Shown: positions 8,401 to 13,931, numbered from the stretch's first letter. The stretch: DNA of 17,029 bases from JAUYIV01 sp035464675 (GCA_035464675.1 DATHSA010000056.1:1-17029); one strand, 5' to 3'. Notes: generated by a model not told the origin, from the letters alone. Program-made: numbers and translations.

Positions 8401-8800
8401 CGCCGACTCGGAGGACGACCGGGTCGGTCGGGGACGGGGAGATGCGCTGCACCGCCCCGCGCACCGATGCGACGACCACGACCTTCTCGCCCGAGCGGAG
8501 CGCATGCCGGGCGGCGGCCCGCGCCGCCATGGTCCCCACGTTCGGCGACACGTGCTCGAAGGGGAGCGTCTCCCATGGCGGCAGGAACAGCGACCCGTCC
8601 AGGAACAACTCGATGTCGTCGGCGAGGTCCTCGGCGTCACGCTCACCGGGCACGATCGCCAGGATCGGCCCGGGGGCCTTCGAGGCCAATCCGGCGAGGA
8701 AGAAGGCGCGCAGAGGCGGCGGCACCACGAGGTGCCCGGGGATGTCGATCGGCTTCTGGTCGCGCCAACGGGCGGCCAACGCCGCAAGCGGGGCCGTCAT
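5444..8800 (-). CDS. mfd: Transcription-repair coupling factor Mfd
   Basis: This 1118-residue, full-length Mfd is a DNA translocase that removes RNA polymerase stalled at lesions and recruits UvrA. The UvrB-like N-terminal region includes LPPWETLPFEHVSPN (73-87) and FAVRGGIIDLYP (162-173). The CarD-like RNA polymerase interaction domain is about 455-550 (GDFVVHHHHGIGRFEGL). The helicase core has Walker A GDVGFGKTEV (609-618), DEEQRFG (710-716), TATPIPRT, TTIIESGLDLP and QLRGRVGRSSQRAYAYL. The C-terminal TRCF domain follows to the stop. No Shine-Dalgarno precedes the ATG; AGGGTA at 8809-8814 reads TACCCT on the minus strand, a TAnnnT -10-like box eight bases upstream, so a leaderless transcript is possible. 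A divergent repeat-flanked gene separates mfd from the epimerase upstream. Confidence 0.97.
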   Translation of the reverse strand: MTAPLAALAARWRDQKPIDIPGHLVVPPPLRAFFLAGLASKAPGPILAIVPGERDAEDLADDIELFLDGSLFLPPWETLPFEHVSPNVGTMAARAAARHALRSGEKVVVVASVRGAVQRISPSPTDPVVLRVGDDHDFEGLVGRLAAAGYDRTDRVESRGEFAVRGGIIDLYPAQGREPVRVDFWGDRVEEITTVSVTTQRSIGSVAEVAAFPAREVRPDDSLSERARSLASSEPWAAATWDRVAEGVSFPGIESWLPWLADAATVIDEADASTRVVLFEPSRSHDRARDLAKEESELAAALAPTWGSGAPEAGEHPDLFLPIESALPTDRVLEAPSVAGRPGEEALSVSGFDAEPGNPESVARGLGSLVKKGLDVVVAMDGDAAADRVARVLAEEGLALHRGEEAATGSMVIAHGIHRGFVAPDLGVAVLGEQEIAGRRRAHRRARAAVREVAPSYGDLRPGDFVVHHHHGIGRFEGLVTNRMGGIERDYLLIAYAGQDRLYVPTDQLAAVRPYTGGESPRLSRMGGADWERTRGKVRKAVAAVAEEVVALHRKRARASGTAFAPDTPWQREMEAAFPFEETPDQLTAISEVKQDMEAEAPMDRLVFGDVGFGKTEVAIRAAFKAVQDGKQAAVLVPTTLLAQQHHQTFADRFAGYPVRVEMLSRFLTPHQQRTVVRGVAEGAVDVVIGTHRLLSEDISFRDLGLLVVDEEQRFGVSAKDQIKALRESVDVLTLTATPIPRTLEMALTGIRSVSRISTPPEDRHPILTFVGPYEEQTVSAAIRREMLREGQVFYVHNRIQSIDHAVTRLRALVPEARYAVAHGRMSEGQLEQVMLDFWNGEYDVLVATTIIESGLDLPQVNTLIVERADLLGLAQLYQLRGRVGRSSQRAYAYLFHPEDQRLTEEAYRRLEAIGEFGDLGSGFQLALRDLEIRGAGSVLGNVQSGHISAVGFDLYIELVAEAVEELETGSTREKPPAEVRIELPVEAHLPDDYVPDQDARLEAYRRLAAATSHASIDDVVAEWTDRYGELPERAEVLIDIARLRVEALRVGIAEIVAMRREVRLSPVTLSASKEVRLERIAPKAVLRDRAVFVPLPPEGPATRMADFIRTMWPPEDG

Positions 8801-8851
8801 CGCGAGGAAGGGTAGGGGTGTGCGGTCACGGTGATGCCGCCCGTGGGAATC

Positions 8852-8879
8852 GTTGCCCGTTCCCCGTTACCCGTTACCC
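8852..8879 (-). repeat. Heptamer array C-left
   Basis: Four 7-bp units, GTTGCCC, GTTCCCC and two GTTACCC, in register. The reverse complement of this arm matches the arm at 9283-9310 at 25 of 28 positions, so the two form an inverted repeat around the S23-family gene. In RNA 26 of 28 positions could pair if one G-U pair is counted. Confidence 0.88.
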
Positions 8880-8930
8880 GCGGCTCTGGGGGGTCTTGAC
8901 TTCAGAGCTCCGAACTGGCTCGCTTGCCGG

Positions 8931-9302
8931 GTGAGCGACTACCGGAAGCTCGAGGCGTGGAAGTTGGCACACACGACGCGCCTGGCCATCTATCGAGCAA
9001 CGAGCAGCTACCCCCGCACGGAGCGCTTCTCGCTCGTTGATCAGACCCGACGGGCCGCTTCGTCGATCACGACCAACATCGCCGAGGGGGCCGGCCACGA
9101 TTCACCGTCGCAATACGTCAGGTACCTGAACTACGCCCTCGGGTCGGCGAACGAGGTCGAGGACCACTTGCTGCTCGCTCGCGACCTCGGCTACCTCGCA
9201 CCCGACCTCTGGTCAGAACTCGGACAAGACCTGGCGCGAGTGCGCTCAATGCTGACTCGCCTCCGGCAGTTCATGCGCCGACGGGCAACGGGTGACGGGT
9301 AA
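8931..9302 (+). CDS. S23 / four-helix-bundle protein (23S rRNA intervening-sequence type)
   Basis: This 123-residue protein has the hallmarks of the family: DYRKLEAWKLAHTTRLAIYR at the N-terminus, DQTRRAASSITTNIAEGAG, and YVRYLNYALGSANEVEDHLL, followed by helices rich in Leu and Arg. Members form pentameric four-helix bundles in solved relatives, and the accessory protein Avd of diversity-generating retroelements has the same fold and binds nucleic acid. Function here is unknown. GTG at 8931 gives the usual family start; no good Shine-Dalgarno is seen. TTGACT at 8896-8901 resembles a -35 box, but no matching -10 is clear. The last codons (residues ATGDG and the TAA stop) are written by the heptamer array at 9283-9310. 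Confidence 0.85.
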   Translation: MSDYRKLEAWKLAHTTRLAIYRATSSYPRTERFSLVDQTRRAASSITTNIAEGAGHDSPSQYVRYLNYALGSANEVEDHLLLARDLGYLAPDLWSELGQDLARVRSMLTRLRQFMRRRATGDG

Positions 9303-9310
9303 CGGGCAAC
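9283..9310 (+). repeat. Heptamer array C-right
   Basis: Four units, GGGCAAC, GGGTGAC, GGGTAAC and GGGCAAC, inverted relative to 8852-8879. The array overlaps the 3' end of the S23-family gene and supplies its TAA stop (9300-9302). It ends 27 bp before the epimerase stop codon. Confidence 0.88.
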
Positions 9311-9337
9311 CACCCCGACGCGGTCAACGCACACCTG

Positions 9338-10306
9338 TCACACCACCCCCTGCGCGCGATACCACTCCACCGTCTCCGCCAACCACTCCCGAGGCGGCGT
9401 GTACGCCAGCCCCAGCTCCCGCTCGGACTTGGTGGTGTCGAAGACGTGGCCGTGGCGGACCTCGCGGGCCATCGCCCGGCAGTACGGGGGTTCCTTGCCG
9501 ACCAGGCGCCACAACCCCTCGACGGCGGTGGCGCCGGTTGCCAGTGCCCACCAGGGGAGGTAGCGGACAGGGTGCTCGACGGCGCCGATCTCGCCGAGCA
9601 GGGCGATCGCCTCCTCCACCGTGGGGTGCCAGCCGCTGATCAGGTAGCGCTCGCCGGGCTCGCCTCTCGTGGCGGCGAGGACATGCGCCGCGGCGGCGTC
9701 GTCGATCGACACGAGGGGCAGGCGGGTCTTCACCGCCCAGCGAAGCCGTCCCTGGAGATATCCGATGAAGATGCGGGCGCTGCCATGGGTCCTCCCCGGC
9801 CCCTGCACCGACGAGGGGTTGACCGACACCACCTCGATCCCGAGACGCCGCCCCTCGGAGAAGGCGAGCTGCTCGGCCTCGTGCTTGGAGCGGGCGTACG
9901 CCGACAGGTATCTGCCGGGATGCGGCGTCGACTCGGTGCCCACTTCGCCCCGGGCCTCGCCGATGGTCGCCGCCGAGGAAGTGAAGACGACCCGGGGCAC
10001 CCCTGCCCTCCCGGCTGCTTCCATCACCGTGCGGGTGCCGGCGAGGTTGACGGCCAGCTGCCCGGGGTCGCACATCGAGACCTTCCCGGCGACGTGGAAC
10101 ACCACCGAGCAGTCGCGCAGGGCATCGGTCCACGATCCGGCCTCGGTGACGTCTCCCCGAACCGGCTCGGCGCCGGCGGCCGACACGATCCTGGCGGCCT
10201 CGTCGGATCGCGCCAGAGCGCGCACCCCGTACCCATCGGCGAGGAGGCGACGGAGCACGCCGCCGCCCAGCCAACCCGACCCGCCGGTCAGGAAGACGTC
10301 AGGCAC
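9338..10306 (-). CDS. NAD-dependent epimerase/dehydratase (extended SDR)
   Basis: This 322-residue extended short-chain dehydrogenase/reductase has the N-terminal NAD(P) motif TGGSGWLG (residues 7-14), an acidic GDV motif (51-53), FHVAGKVS (70-77), the catalytic serine region VVFTSSAATIG and the catalytic pair in YARSK (Tyr137, Lys141), then VNPSSVQGPG. The overall pattern is closest to dihydroflavonol-4-reductase-like and hopanoid-associated HpnA-like sugar epimerases; the substrate cannot be told. The C-terminus WLAETVEWYR is typical of the group. GTG at 10306 overlaps the pgsA stop by 8 bp, with a weak ribosome binding site. Coupling to pgsA hints at envelope or lipid work, but that is only context. 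Confidence 0.85.
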   Translation of the reverse strand: MPDVFLTGGSGWLGGGVLRRLLADGYGVRALARSDEAARIVSAAGAEPVRGDVTEAGSWTDALRDCSVVFHVAGKVSMCDPGQLAVNLAGTRTVMEAAGRAGVPRVVFTSSAATIGEARGEVGTESTPHPGRYLSAYARSKHEAEQLAFSEGRRLGIEVVSVNPSSVQGPGRTHGSARIFIGYLQGRLRWAVKTRLPLVSIDDAAAAHVLAATRGEPGERYLISGWHPTVEEAIALLGEIGAVEHPVRYLPWWALATGATAVEGLWRLVGKEPPYCRAMAREVRHGHVFDTTKSERELGLAYTPPREWLAETVEWYRAQGVV

Positions 10307-10820
10307 GGACCCGATCGGACCGCAGCACCCGGGCGAAGCGCGAGAAGTACTCGAACCCCGACATCACCGTCACGGCCACGGCGACGATCATCGCCCACTC
10401 GTCGGGGTGGAGCCCTCCATAGGTCTCCGATACCCGAAGCAGCGCCAGGAAAATGGCCAGGTACTGGACATTGGCCTTGATCTTCCCCCAGATCGATGGG
10501 GGCACCACGACGCCATCCATGGCGGCTACCCCGCGGAGACCTGACACCGCGATCTCACGCCCGATGATCACGAACGCTGCCCACGCCCAGGCGCGGTCTG
10601 CGGCAACGAGCCCGAACAGTGCTCCGGCGACCAGCAGCTTGTCGGCGATCGAGTCGAGGAATCCGCCGAGCACCGTGGCTATCCGCCACCTGCGAGCCAG
10701 GTACCCATCGAGGAAGTCGGTGAAGGAGGCGATGGCGATCAGCACCGCGGCGATCCCGAAGGCATGGTTCACCGAGTCCCTGGCAAGGATCAACCCGAGG
10801 ATGACCGGCACCATGATCAT
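10299..10820 (-). CDS. pgsA: CDP-alcohol phosphatidyltransferase, PgsA-like (start uncertain)
   Basis: The protein is an integral membrane CDP-alcohol phosphotransferase, most like phosphatidylglycerophosphate synthase, which joins CDP-diacylglycerol to glycerol-3-phosphate. The catalytic motif DG-x2-AR-x8-G-x3-D-x3-D is complete (DGYLAR, then GGFLDSIADK). Later helices include AFVIIGREIAVSGLR and YLAIFLALL. The annotated ATG at 10820 gives 173 residues but drops the conserved N-terminus: in-frame codons upstream read ISVPDRLAYLR, matching the usual family start. No ATG, GTG or TTG lies in frame there; ATC at 10853, with GAGAGG eight bases upstream, would give 184 residues. PgsA is preferred over a phosphatidylinositol-type enzyme from overall pattern, not proof. 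glpK upstream makes its co-substrate, glycerol-3-phosphate. Confidence 0.88.
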   Translation of the reverse strand: MIMVPVILGLILARDSVNHAFGIAAVLIAIASFTDFLDGYLARRWRIATVLGGFLDSIADKLLVAGALFGLVAADRAWAWAAFVIIGREIAVSGLRGVAAMDGVVVPPSIWGKIKANVQYLAIFLALLRVSETYGGLHPDEWAMIVAVAVTVMSGFEYFSRFARVLRSDRVRA

Positions 10821-10896
10821 CCGCAGATACGCCAGGCGGTCGGGTACGGAGATGGTCTCTGCCTCTCGATGGTTGCGGGTGATGGTACTTAGGAGG

Positions 10897-10924
10897 GTTG
10901 CCCGTTTCCCGTTGCCCGTTGCCC
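10897..10924 (-). repeat. Heptamer array D-left
   Basis: Four 7-bp units (GTTGCCC three times, GTTTCCC once) in exact register, upstream of pgsA. It faces the arm at 10947-10974 across a 22-bp core. Counting G-U pairs, about 25 of 28 positions could pair with that arm in RNA. Confidence 0.87.
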
Positions 10925-10946
10925 ATGCCTTCCGCGCAGAAGCGCC

Positions 10947-10974
10947 CGGTAACCGGTAACGGGAGACGGGAGAC
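10947..10974 (+). repeat. Heptamer array D-right
   Basis: Two CGGTAAC and two GGGAGAC units fill 28 bp and end four bases before the glpK stop codon (10979-10981). The arm mixes the unit types seen separately in elements A and C, which shows that they belong to one family. The complete D element is 78 bp and non-coding. Confidence 0.87.
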
Positions 10975-10978
10975 GGAT

Positions 10979-12427
10979 CTACGCCAGCGTCTTCCTCACT
11001 GCCGTGTGCCAGCCCTCGATCGACGAGTCGCGGTCGTCCGCGGACATCTCAGGCTCCCAGCGTCTGTCCTCCTGCCACAGCGCGGCGACCTCGTCGAGGT
11101 CCTTCCACACCCCGACGGCGAGACCGGCGGCGTATGCCGCCCCCAGCGCGGTGGTCTCGGCGACCGTCGGGCGCACCACCGGTATGCCGAGGATGTCGGC
11201 CTGGAACTGCATGAGCATGTCGTTGCCCACCATCCCGCCGTCGACGAGCAGGGTGTCGATCGGGCTGCCCGCATCGGCCTCCATGGCGCGCACCACGTCG
11301 AGGACCTGGAATGCGGTCGCCTCCAGGGCCGCCCGGGCGATGTGCCCGGACGTGGCGTAGCGAGTGAGCCCGGTGATGGTCCCCCTGGCGTCGGCTCGCC
11401 ACCAGGGAGCGAACAGCCCGCTGAAGGCGGGGACGAGATACACGCCACCGTTGTCGTCGACCGACCGGGCCAGTCCCTCGACATCGGACGCCGACTCGAT
11501 GATCCCCAGGTTGTCGCGCAGCCATTGGATGGCAGCGCCGGCGATGGCGACCGACCCCTCGAGGGCGTACGCCGCCGCTCCCGCCCCCTGGTAGGCCACC
11601 GTGGTGAGCAGGCCCTGGTCACTGCGGACCGGTTGGGGCCCGGTGTTGGCGAGCAGGAAGCACCCGGTCCCGTAGGTGTTCTTGGCGCGCCCCGGAGCGA
11701 ACCCCGCCTGGCCGAACAGTGCCGCCTGCTGATCCCCGAGATCCCCTGCGATCGGGACCCCGGCCAGCACCCCGGTGCCCTCCCCATACACGGCGACGCT
11801 CGGCTCGATGGCCGGGAGCATCTCCCCTGGCACGCCGAAGGCGTCGCACAGGCCCGGATCCCATTCGAGGGTGTCGAGACGCATCAGCATCGTCCGCGAG
11901 GCGTTCGTCGGATCGGTGACGTGACGTCCGGTCAGATTCCAGATCAGCCACGAGTCGACCGTCCCGAAGCAGGCCGTGGCGGGGAGGCCGGGGTTCGCCC
12001 GGAGCAGCCATCGCATCTTCGGCCCCGAGAAGTAGGTGGCGAGGGGCAGGCCCGTGGCGTCACGGAACCGGTCGGGGCCTTCGTCGCCGGCGAGCTCGCC
12101 GACCAGGTCGGCCGTGCGCACGTCCTGCCACACGATGGCCGGCGACAGCGGTTCGCCGGTCGCGGTGTCCCAGAGCACCGTCGTCTCCCGCTGGTTGGTG
12201 ATCCCCACCGCGGCGAGGCCACTCGCGGCGATACCGGCCATCTCCAGGCACTCCTGGACGACCGATCGGGTCTTGGCCCAGATCTCGGCGGCGTCGTGCT
12301 CGACCCAGCCCGGCCTGGGATAGATCTGCCGGTGCTCCTGCTGGGCGGATGCCACCGCCCGACCTCCCTCGTCGAAGACCATGAACCTGGTGCTCGTGGT
12401 CCCCTGGTCGATTGCCCCGATCAGCAA
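10979..12427 (-). CDS. glpK: Glycerol kinase
   Basis: This 482-residue FGGY-family kinase phosphorylates glycerol to sn-glycerol-3-phosphate in the cytoplasm. It shows the N-terminal ATP loop AIDQGTTSTR (5-14), NQRETT (78-83) and QDVR (101-104) for glycerol binding, the catalytic Asp232 in GDLGDQQAALFGQ, NTYGTGCFLL, ALEGSVAIAG, and the C-terminal ATP site VDGGMVGNDMLMQ. Length is slightly under the usual 495-505. The only good start is TTG at 12427. Its Shine-Dalgarno GGAGG (12436-12440) is eight bases upstream and lies inside heptamer array E-left, so the repeat provides translation initiation. Lying upstream of pgsA, it may supply glycerol-3-phosphate for phospholipid synthesis. Confidence 0.95.
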   Translation of the reverse strand: MLIGAIDQGTTSTRFMVFDEGGRAVASAQQEHRQIYPRPGWVEHDAAEIWAKTRSVVQECLEMAGIAASGLAAVGITNQRETTVLWDTATGEPLSPAIVWQDVRTADLVGELAGDEGPDRFRDATGLPLATYFSGPKMRWLLRANPGLPATACFGTVDSWLIWNLTGRHVTDPTNASRTMLMRLDTLEWDPGLCDAFGVPGEMLPAIEPSVAVYGEGTGVLAGVPIAGDLGDQQAALFGQAGFAPGRAKNTYGTGCFLLANTGPQPVRSDQGLLTTVAYQGAGAAAYALEGSVAIAGAAIQWLRDNLGIIESASDVEGLARSVDDNGGVYLVPAFSGLFAPWWRADARGTITGLTRYATSGHIARAALEATAFQVLDVVRAMEADAGSPIDTLLVDGGMVGNDMLMQFQADILGIPVVRPTVAETTALGAAYAAGLAVGVWKDLDEVAALWQEDRRWEPEMSADDRDSSIEGWHTAVRKTLA

Positions 12428-12434
12428 GCCGCCG

Positions 12435-12462
12435 GCCTCCAGCCTCCAGCCTCCAGTCCCCG
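12435..12462 (-). repeat. Heptamer array E-left (GCCTCCA type)
   Basis: Three GCCTCCA units and one GTCCCCG unit span 28 bp, seven bases upstream of the glpK start codon. On the minus strand this reads TGGAGGC repeated, and one copy forms the glpK ribosome binding site. The unit is a different subtype from the GGG-N-R-A-C arms but keeps the 4 x 7 format. A short palindrome, CCCCGCAAAGCGGGAGAC (12458-12475), starts in the last unit and resembles the DUF559-associated hairpins. Confidence 0.75.
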
Positions 12463-12486
12463 CAAAGCGGGAGACGCCGCGATGGC

Positions 12487-12514
12487 GGGCGACGCGTAAC
12501 GGGCGACGAACGAC
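12487..12514 (+). repeat. Heptamer array E-right
   Basis: Four units, GGGCGAC, GCGTAAC, GGGCGAC and GAACGAC, end one base before the pth stop codon (12516-12518). An extra GGGAGAC unit stands apart at 12469-12475. The arm does not pair well with E-left, so if these elements work through RNA pairing, E is degenerate or recombined. Confidence 0.75.
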
Positions 12515-12515
12515 G

Positions 12516-13136
12516 TCATCGCGCGATCCCCAGCCGCGTCGTGGCGTCGCCGGCCTCCTGCCGCGCGGCGTCGGGGCCGTCCTCGACGAAGGTTCTCAGC
12601 ACATCGGCCGCGGCGACCACCAGGAGGTCCACATCGGGGCGCTCGGACTTGGTGAACGGCCGAAGGACGAAGTCGGCTGGATCCATCCTCCCCGGCGGCC
12701 GCCCCACACCGACCTTCAGACGCCACACGTCGCGGCTTCCCAGGGACCGCATCACCGAAGCCACCCCGTTGTGACCCCCCGAACCCCTGCCTCCCTGAAA
12801 TCGCAGCTTCCCGAACGGCAGGTCGATGTCGTCGTGCACGAGCACGAGGCGCTCAGGATCGACCTCGAAATACTTGGTCAGGCCGGAGACGGGCCCGCCC
12901 GACTCGTTCATGAAGGTGAGCGGCACGGCCATCACCACCCGAGTACCTGAAAGGTGGATCTCGACGATCTCCGCGTGGATCCGCTTGGGCGCACGCTTGA
13001 AGGACTCGCGGCCCGCAAGGGATACGACCACCTCGCCTCCGACATTGTGGCGCGTGCCCTCGTAGTCGGCACCGGGGTTGCGCAGACCCACGACGAGTAC
13101 GGGGCTGGGCCCCGACGGGGACTTGCGACGTCGCAT
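12516..13136 (-). CDS. pth: Peptidyl-tRNA hydrolase
   Basis: This 206-residue cytoplasmic enzyme releases peptides from prematurely dissociated peptidyl-tRNA. The Pth fold signature is complete: VVGLRNPG (15-22), TRHNVG with catalytic His30, PLTFMNESG with Asn77, VHDDIDLPFGKLR with Asp102, and GGRGSGGHNG with Asn123. About ten basic residues precede the domain. ATG at 13136 is the natural start, although the 30-bp gap from rplY is pyrimidine-rich on the coding strand and shows no Shine-Dalgarno. Pairing with rplY is a common actinobacterial and firmicute arrangement; mfd, usually next, is displaced here by glpK, pgsA and the epimerase. Confidence 0.96.
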   Translation of the reverse strand: MRRRKSPSGPSPVLVVGLRNPGADYEGTRHNVGGEVVVSLAGRESFKRAPKRIHAEIVEIHLSGTRVVMAVPLTFMNESGGPVSGLTKYFEVDPERLVLVHDDIDLPFGKLRFQGGRGSGGHNGVASVMRSLGSRDVWRLKVGVGRPPGRMDPADFVLRPFTKSERPDVDLLVVAAADVLRTFVEDGPDAARQEAGDATTRLGIAR

Positions 13137-13166
13137 CGACTGAAGGTATCAGGAAGGAGGGAGGGA

Positions 13167-13871
13167 TTACCCCTCCTCGGGCTCCTGGGCCTGGCCCTCG
13201 GGAGCGGCCTCGCCCTCGGCGGCCTCGGCCTCCTCGCCCTCGAGCAGTTCGCCCTCTTCGCCCTCGAGCAGTTCGCCCTCCTCCGGCTCCGGCTCTTCGG
13301 GCTCGATGATCCGGGGGATGATGACGGTCACGACCGAGGCATCGGCATCGTCCAGGTACTCCACTCCCTCGATCACCGGGAGATCCGACACCTTGAGGGT
13401 GTCGTTGAGAGCCATCTCCGAGATGTCGAGCTGGATGTGCGCCGGGATCTCGAGCGGAAGCGCTTCGACGGTCACCGAGTTGCGGATCGTCTCGACGAGT
13501 GCTCCCTCCTCCTTGACAGAGATGGGCGTTCCCAGGAACTCGATGCCGACGTCGGCGGTGATCTTCTCCTCGAGTGAGATGCTGATGAAGTCCAGATGGG
13601 CGATCTCGCCGCGCACCGGGTGGCGTTGGATCTCCCGGGCGACCGTCAGGTACGGCTTCTTCGTGCCCTCGACCTCGAGATTGATGAGGGCGTTGGACCC
13701 GGCATCGGTGTGAAGGGCTGCATAGAGGTCACGGCGATCAACCGTGAGGGTGAGGGGATCCAGGCCGCGGCCGTACAGGATGGCGGGCACCTTGCCGGTG
13801 TTGCGAAGACGCTTGGCCGGCCGGGTGCCGACGACGTCGCGCGTCTCGGCGCGAAGGCTGACCTGATCCAT
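13167..13871 (-). CDS. rplY: 50S ribosomal protein L25/general stress protein Ctc
   Basis: This 234-residue L25 of the two-domain Ctc (TL5) type binds 5S rRNA in the large subunit. The N-terminal domain includes LRAETRDVVGTRPAKRLRNT and GKVPAILYG; the middle holds HLDFISISLEEKITADV; the C-terminal beta domain has LPLEIPAHIQLDIS, and LKVSDLPVIEGVEYL. A strongly acidic tail of about 45 residues follows, with a duplicated EGELLEGE unit. ATG at 13871 is chosen because AGGAG lies eight bases upstream; the frame extends to 13931 without a ribosome binding site. A promoter candidate lies just upstream, so rplY probably heads the minus-strand transcription unit. Confidence 0.95.
   Translation of the reverse strand: MDQVSLRAETRDVVGTRPAKRLRNTGKVPAILYGRGLDPLTLTVDRRDLYAALHTDAGSNALINLEVEGTKKPYLTVAREIQRHPVRGEIAHLDFISISLEEKITADVGIEFLGTPISVKEEGALVETIRNSVTVEALPLEIPAHIQLDISEMALNDTLKVSDLPVIEGVEYLDDADASVVTVIIPRIIEPEEPEPEEGELLEGEEGELLEGEEAEAAEGEAAPEGQAQEPEEG
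13236..13274 (-). repeat. 24-bp tandem duplication coding the L25 acidic tail
   Basis: GCCCTCGAGCAGTTC occurs at 13236-13250 and again at 13260-13274, a 24-bp period, encoding two copies of an EGELLEGE-like octapeptide at the C-terminus of L25. Being a multiple of three, it expands the tail without breaking the frame. Confidence 0.85.
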
Positions 13872-13901
13872 GGGACGAACTCCTGCAGAATGCGGAGCGG
13901 C

Positions 13902-13931
13902 ATTATCGCCCATTCGCGCTCCATAGGGCAA
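13902..13931 (-). promoter_or_regulatory. Candidate promoter for rplY
   Basis: On the minus strand, TTGCCC (plus-strand 13926-13931) and GATAAT (13902-13907) are 18 bases apart and match four and five of six consensus positions of a housekeeping sigma-70 promoter. The expected start point is near 13895, giving a leader of about 24 bases that includes the AGGAG site. Confidence 0.5.

Larger units (their letters stand above)
8852..9310 (+). mobile_element. Putative S23-gene element with inverted heptamer arms
   Basis: A 459-bp unit bounded by inverted 28-bp heptamer arrays (8852-8879 and 9283-9310) encloses one plus-strand gene, against the direction of all its neighbours, between mfd and the epimerase. 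Three shorter elements in this window (419-517, 10897-10974, 12435-12514) have the same two-arm plan without a gene. The S23 family was first known from intervening sequences in 23S rRNA (for example Leptospira and Coxiella), where the ORF also sits in a base-paired insert. Mobility here is inferred, not shown. Confidence 0.45.

Noticed and set aside
5759..8815. Plus-strand open frame of 1018 codons opposite mfd
   Set aside because: Mfd on the minus strand is complete with all helicase motifs; the plus frame has no recognisable domain and is a codon-bias shadow.
10555..10926. Minus-strand open frame beginning inside heptamer array D
   Set aside because: Its product has no family similarity and is a shifted frame of pgsA.
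419..12514. Heptamer arrays as CRISPR arrays
   Set aside because: Units are 7 bp with no spacers, and no cas gene is in the window.
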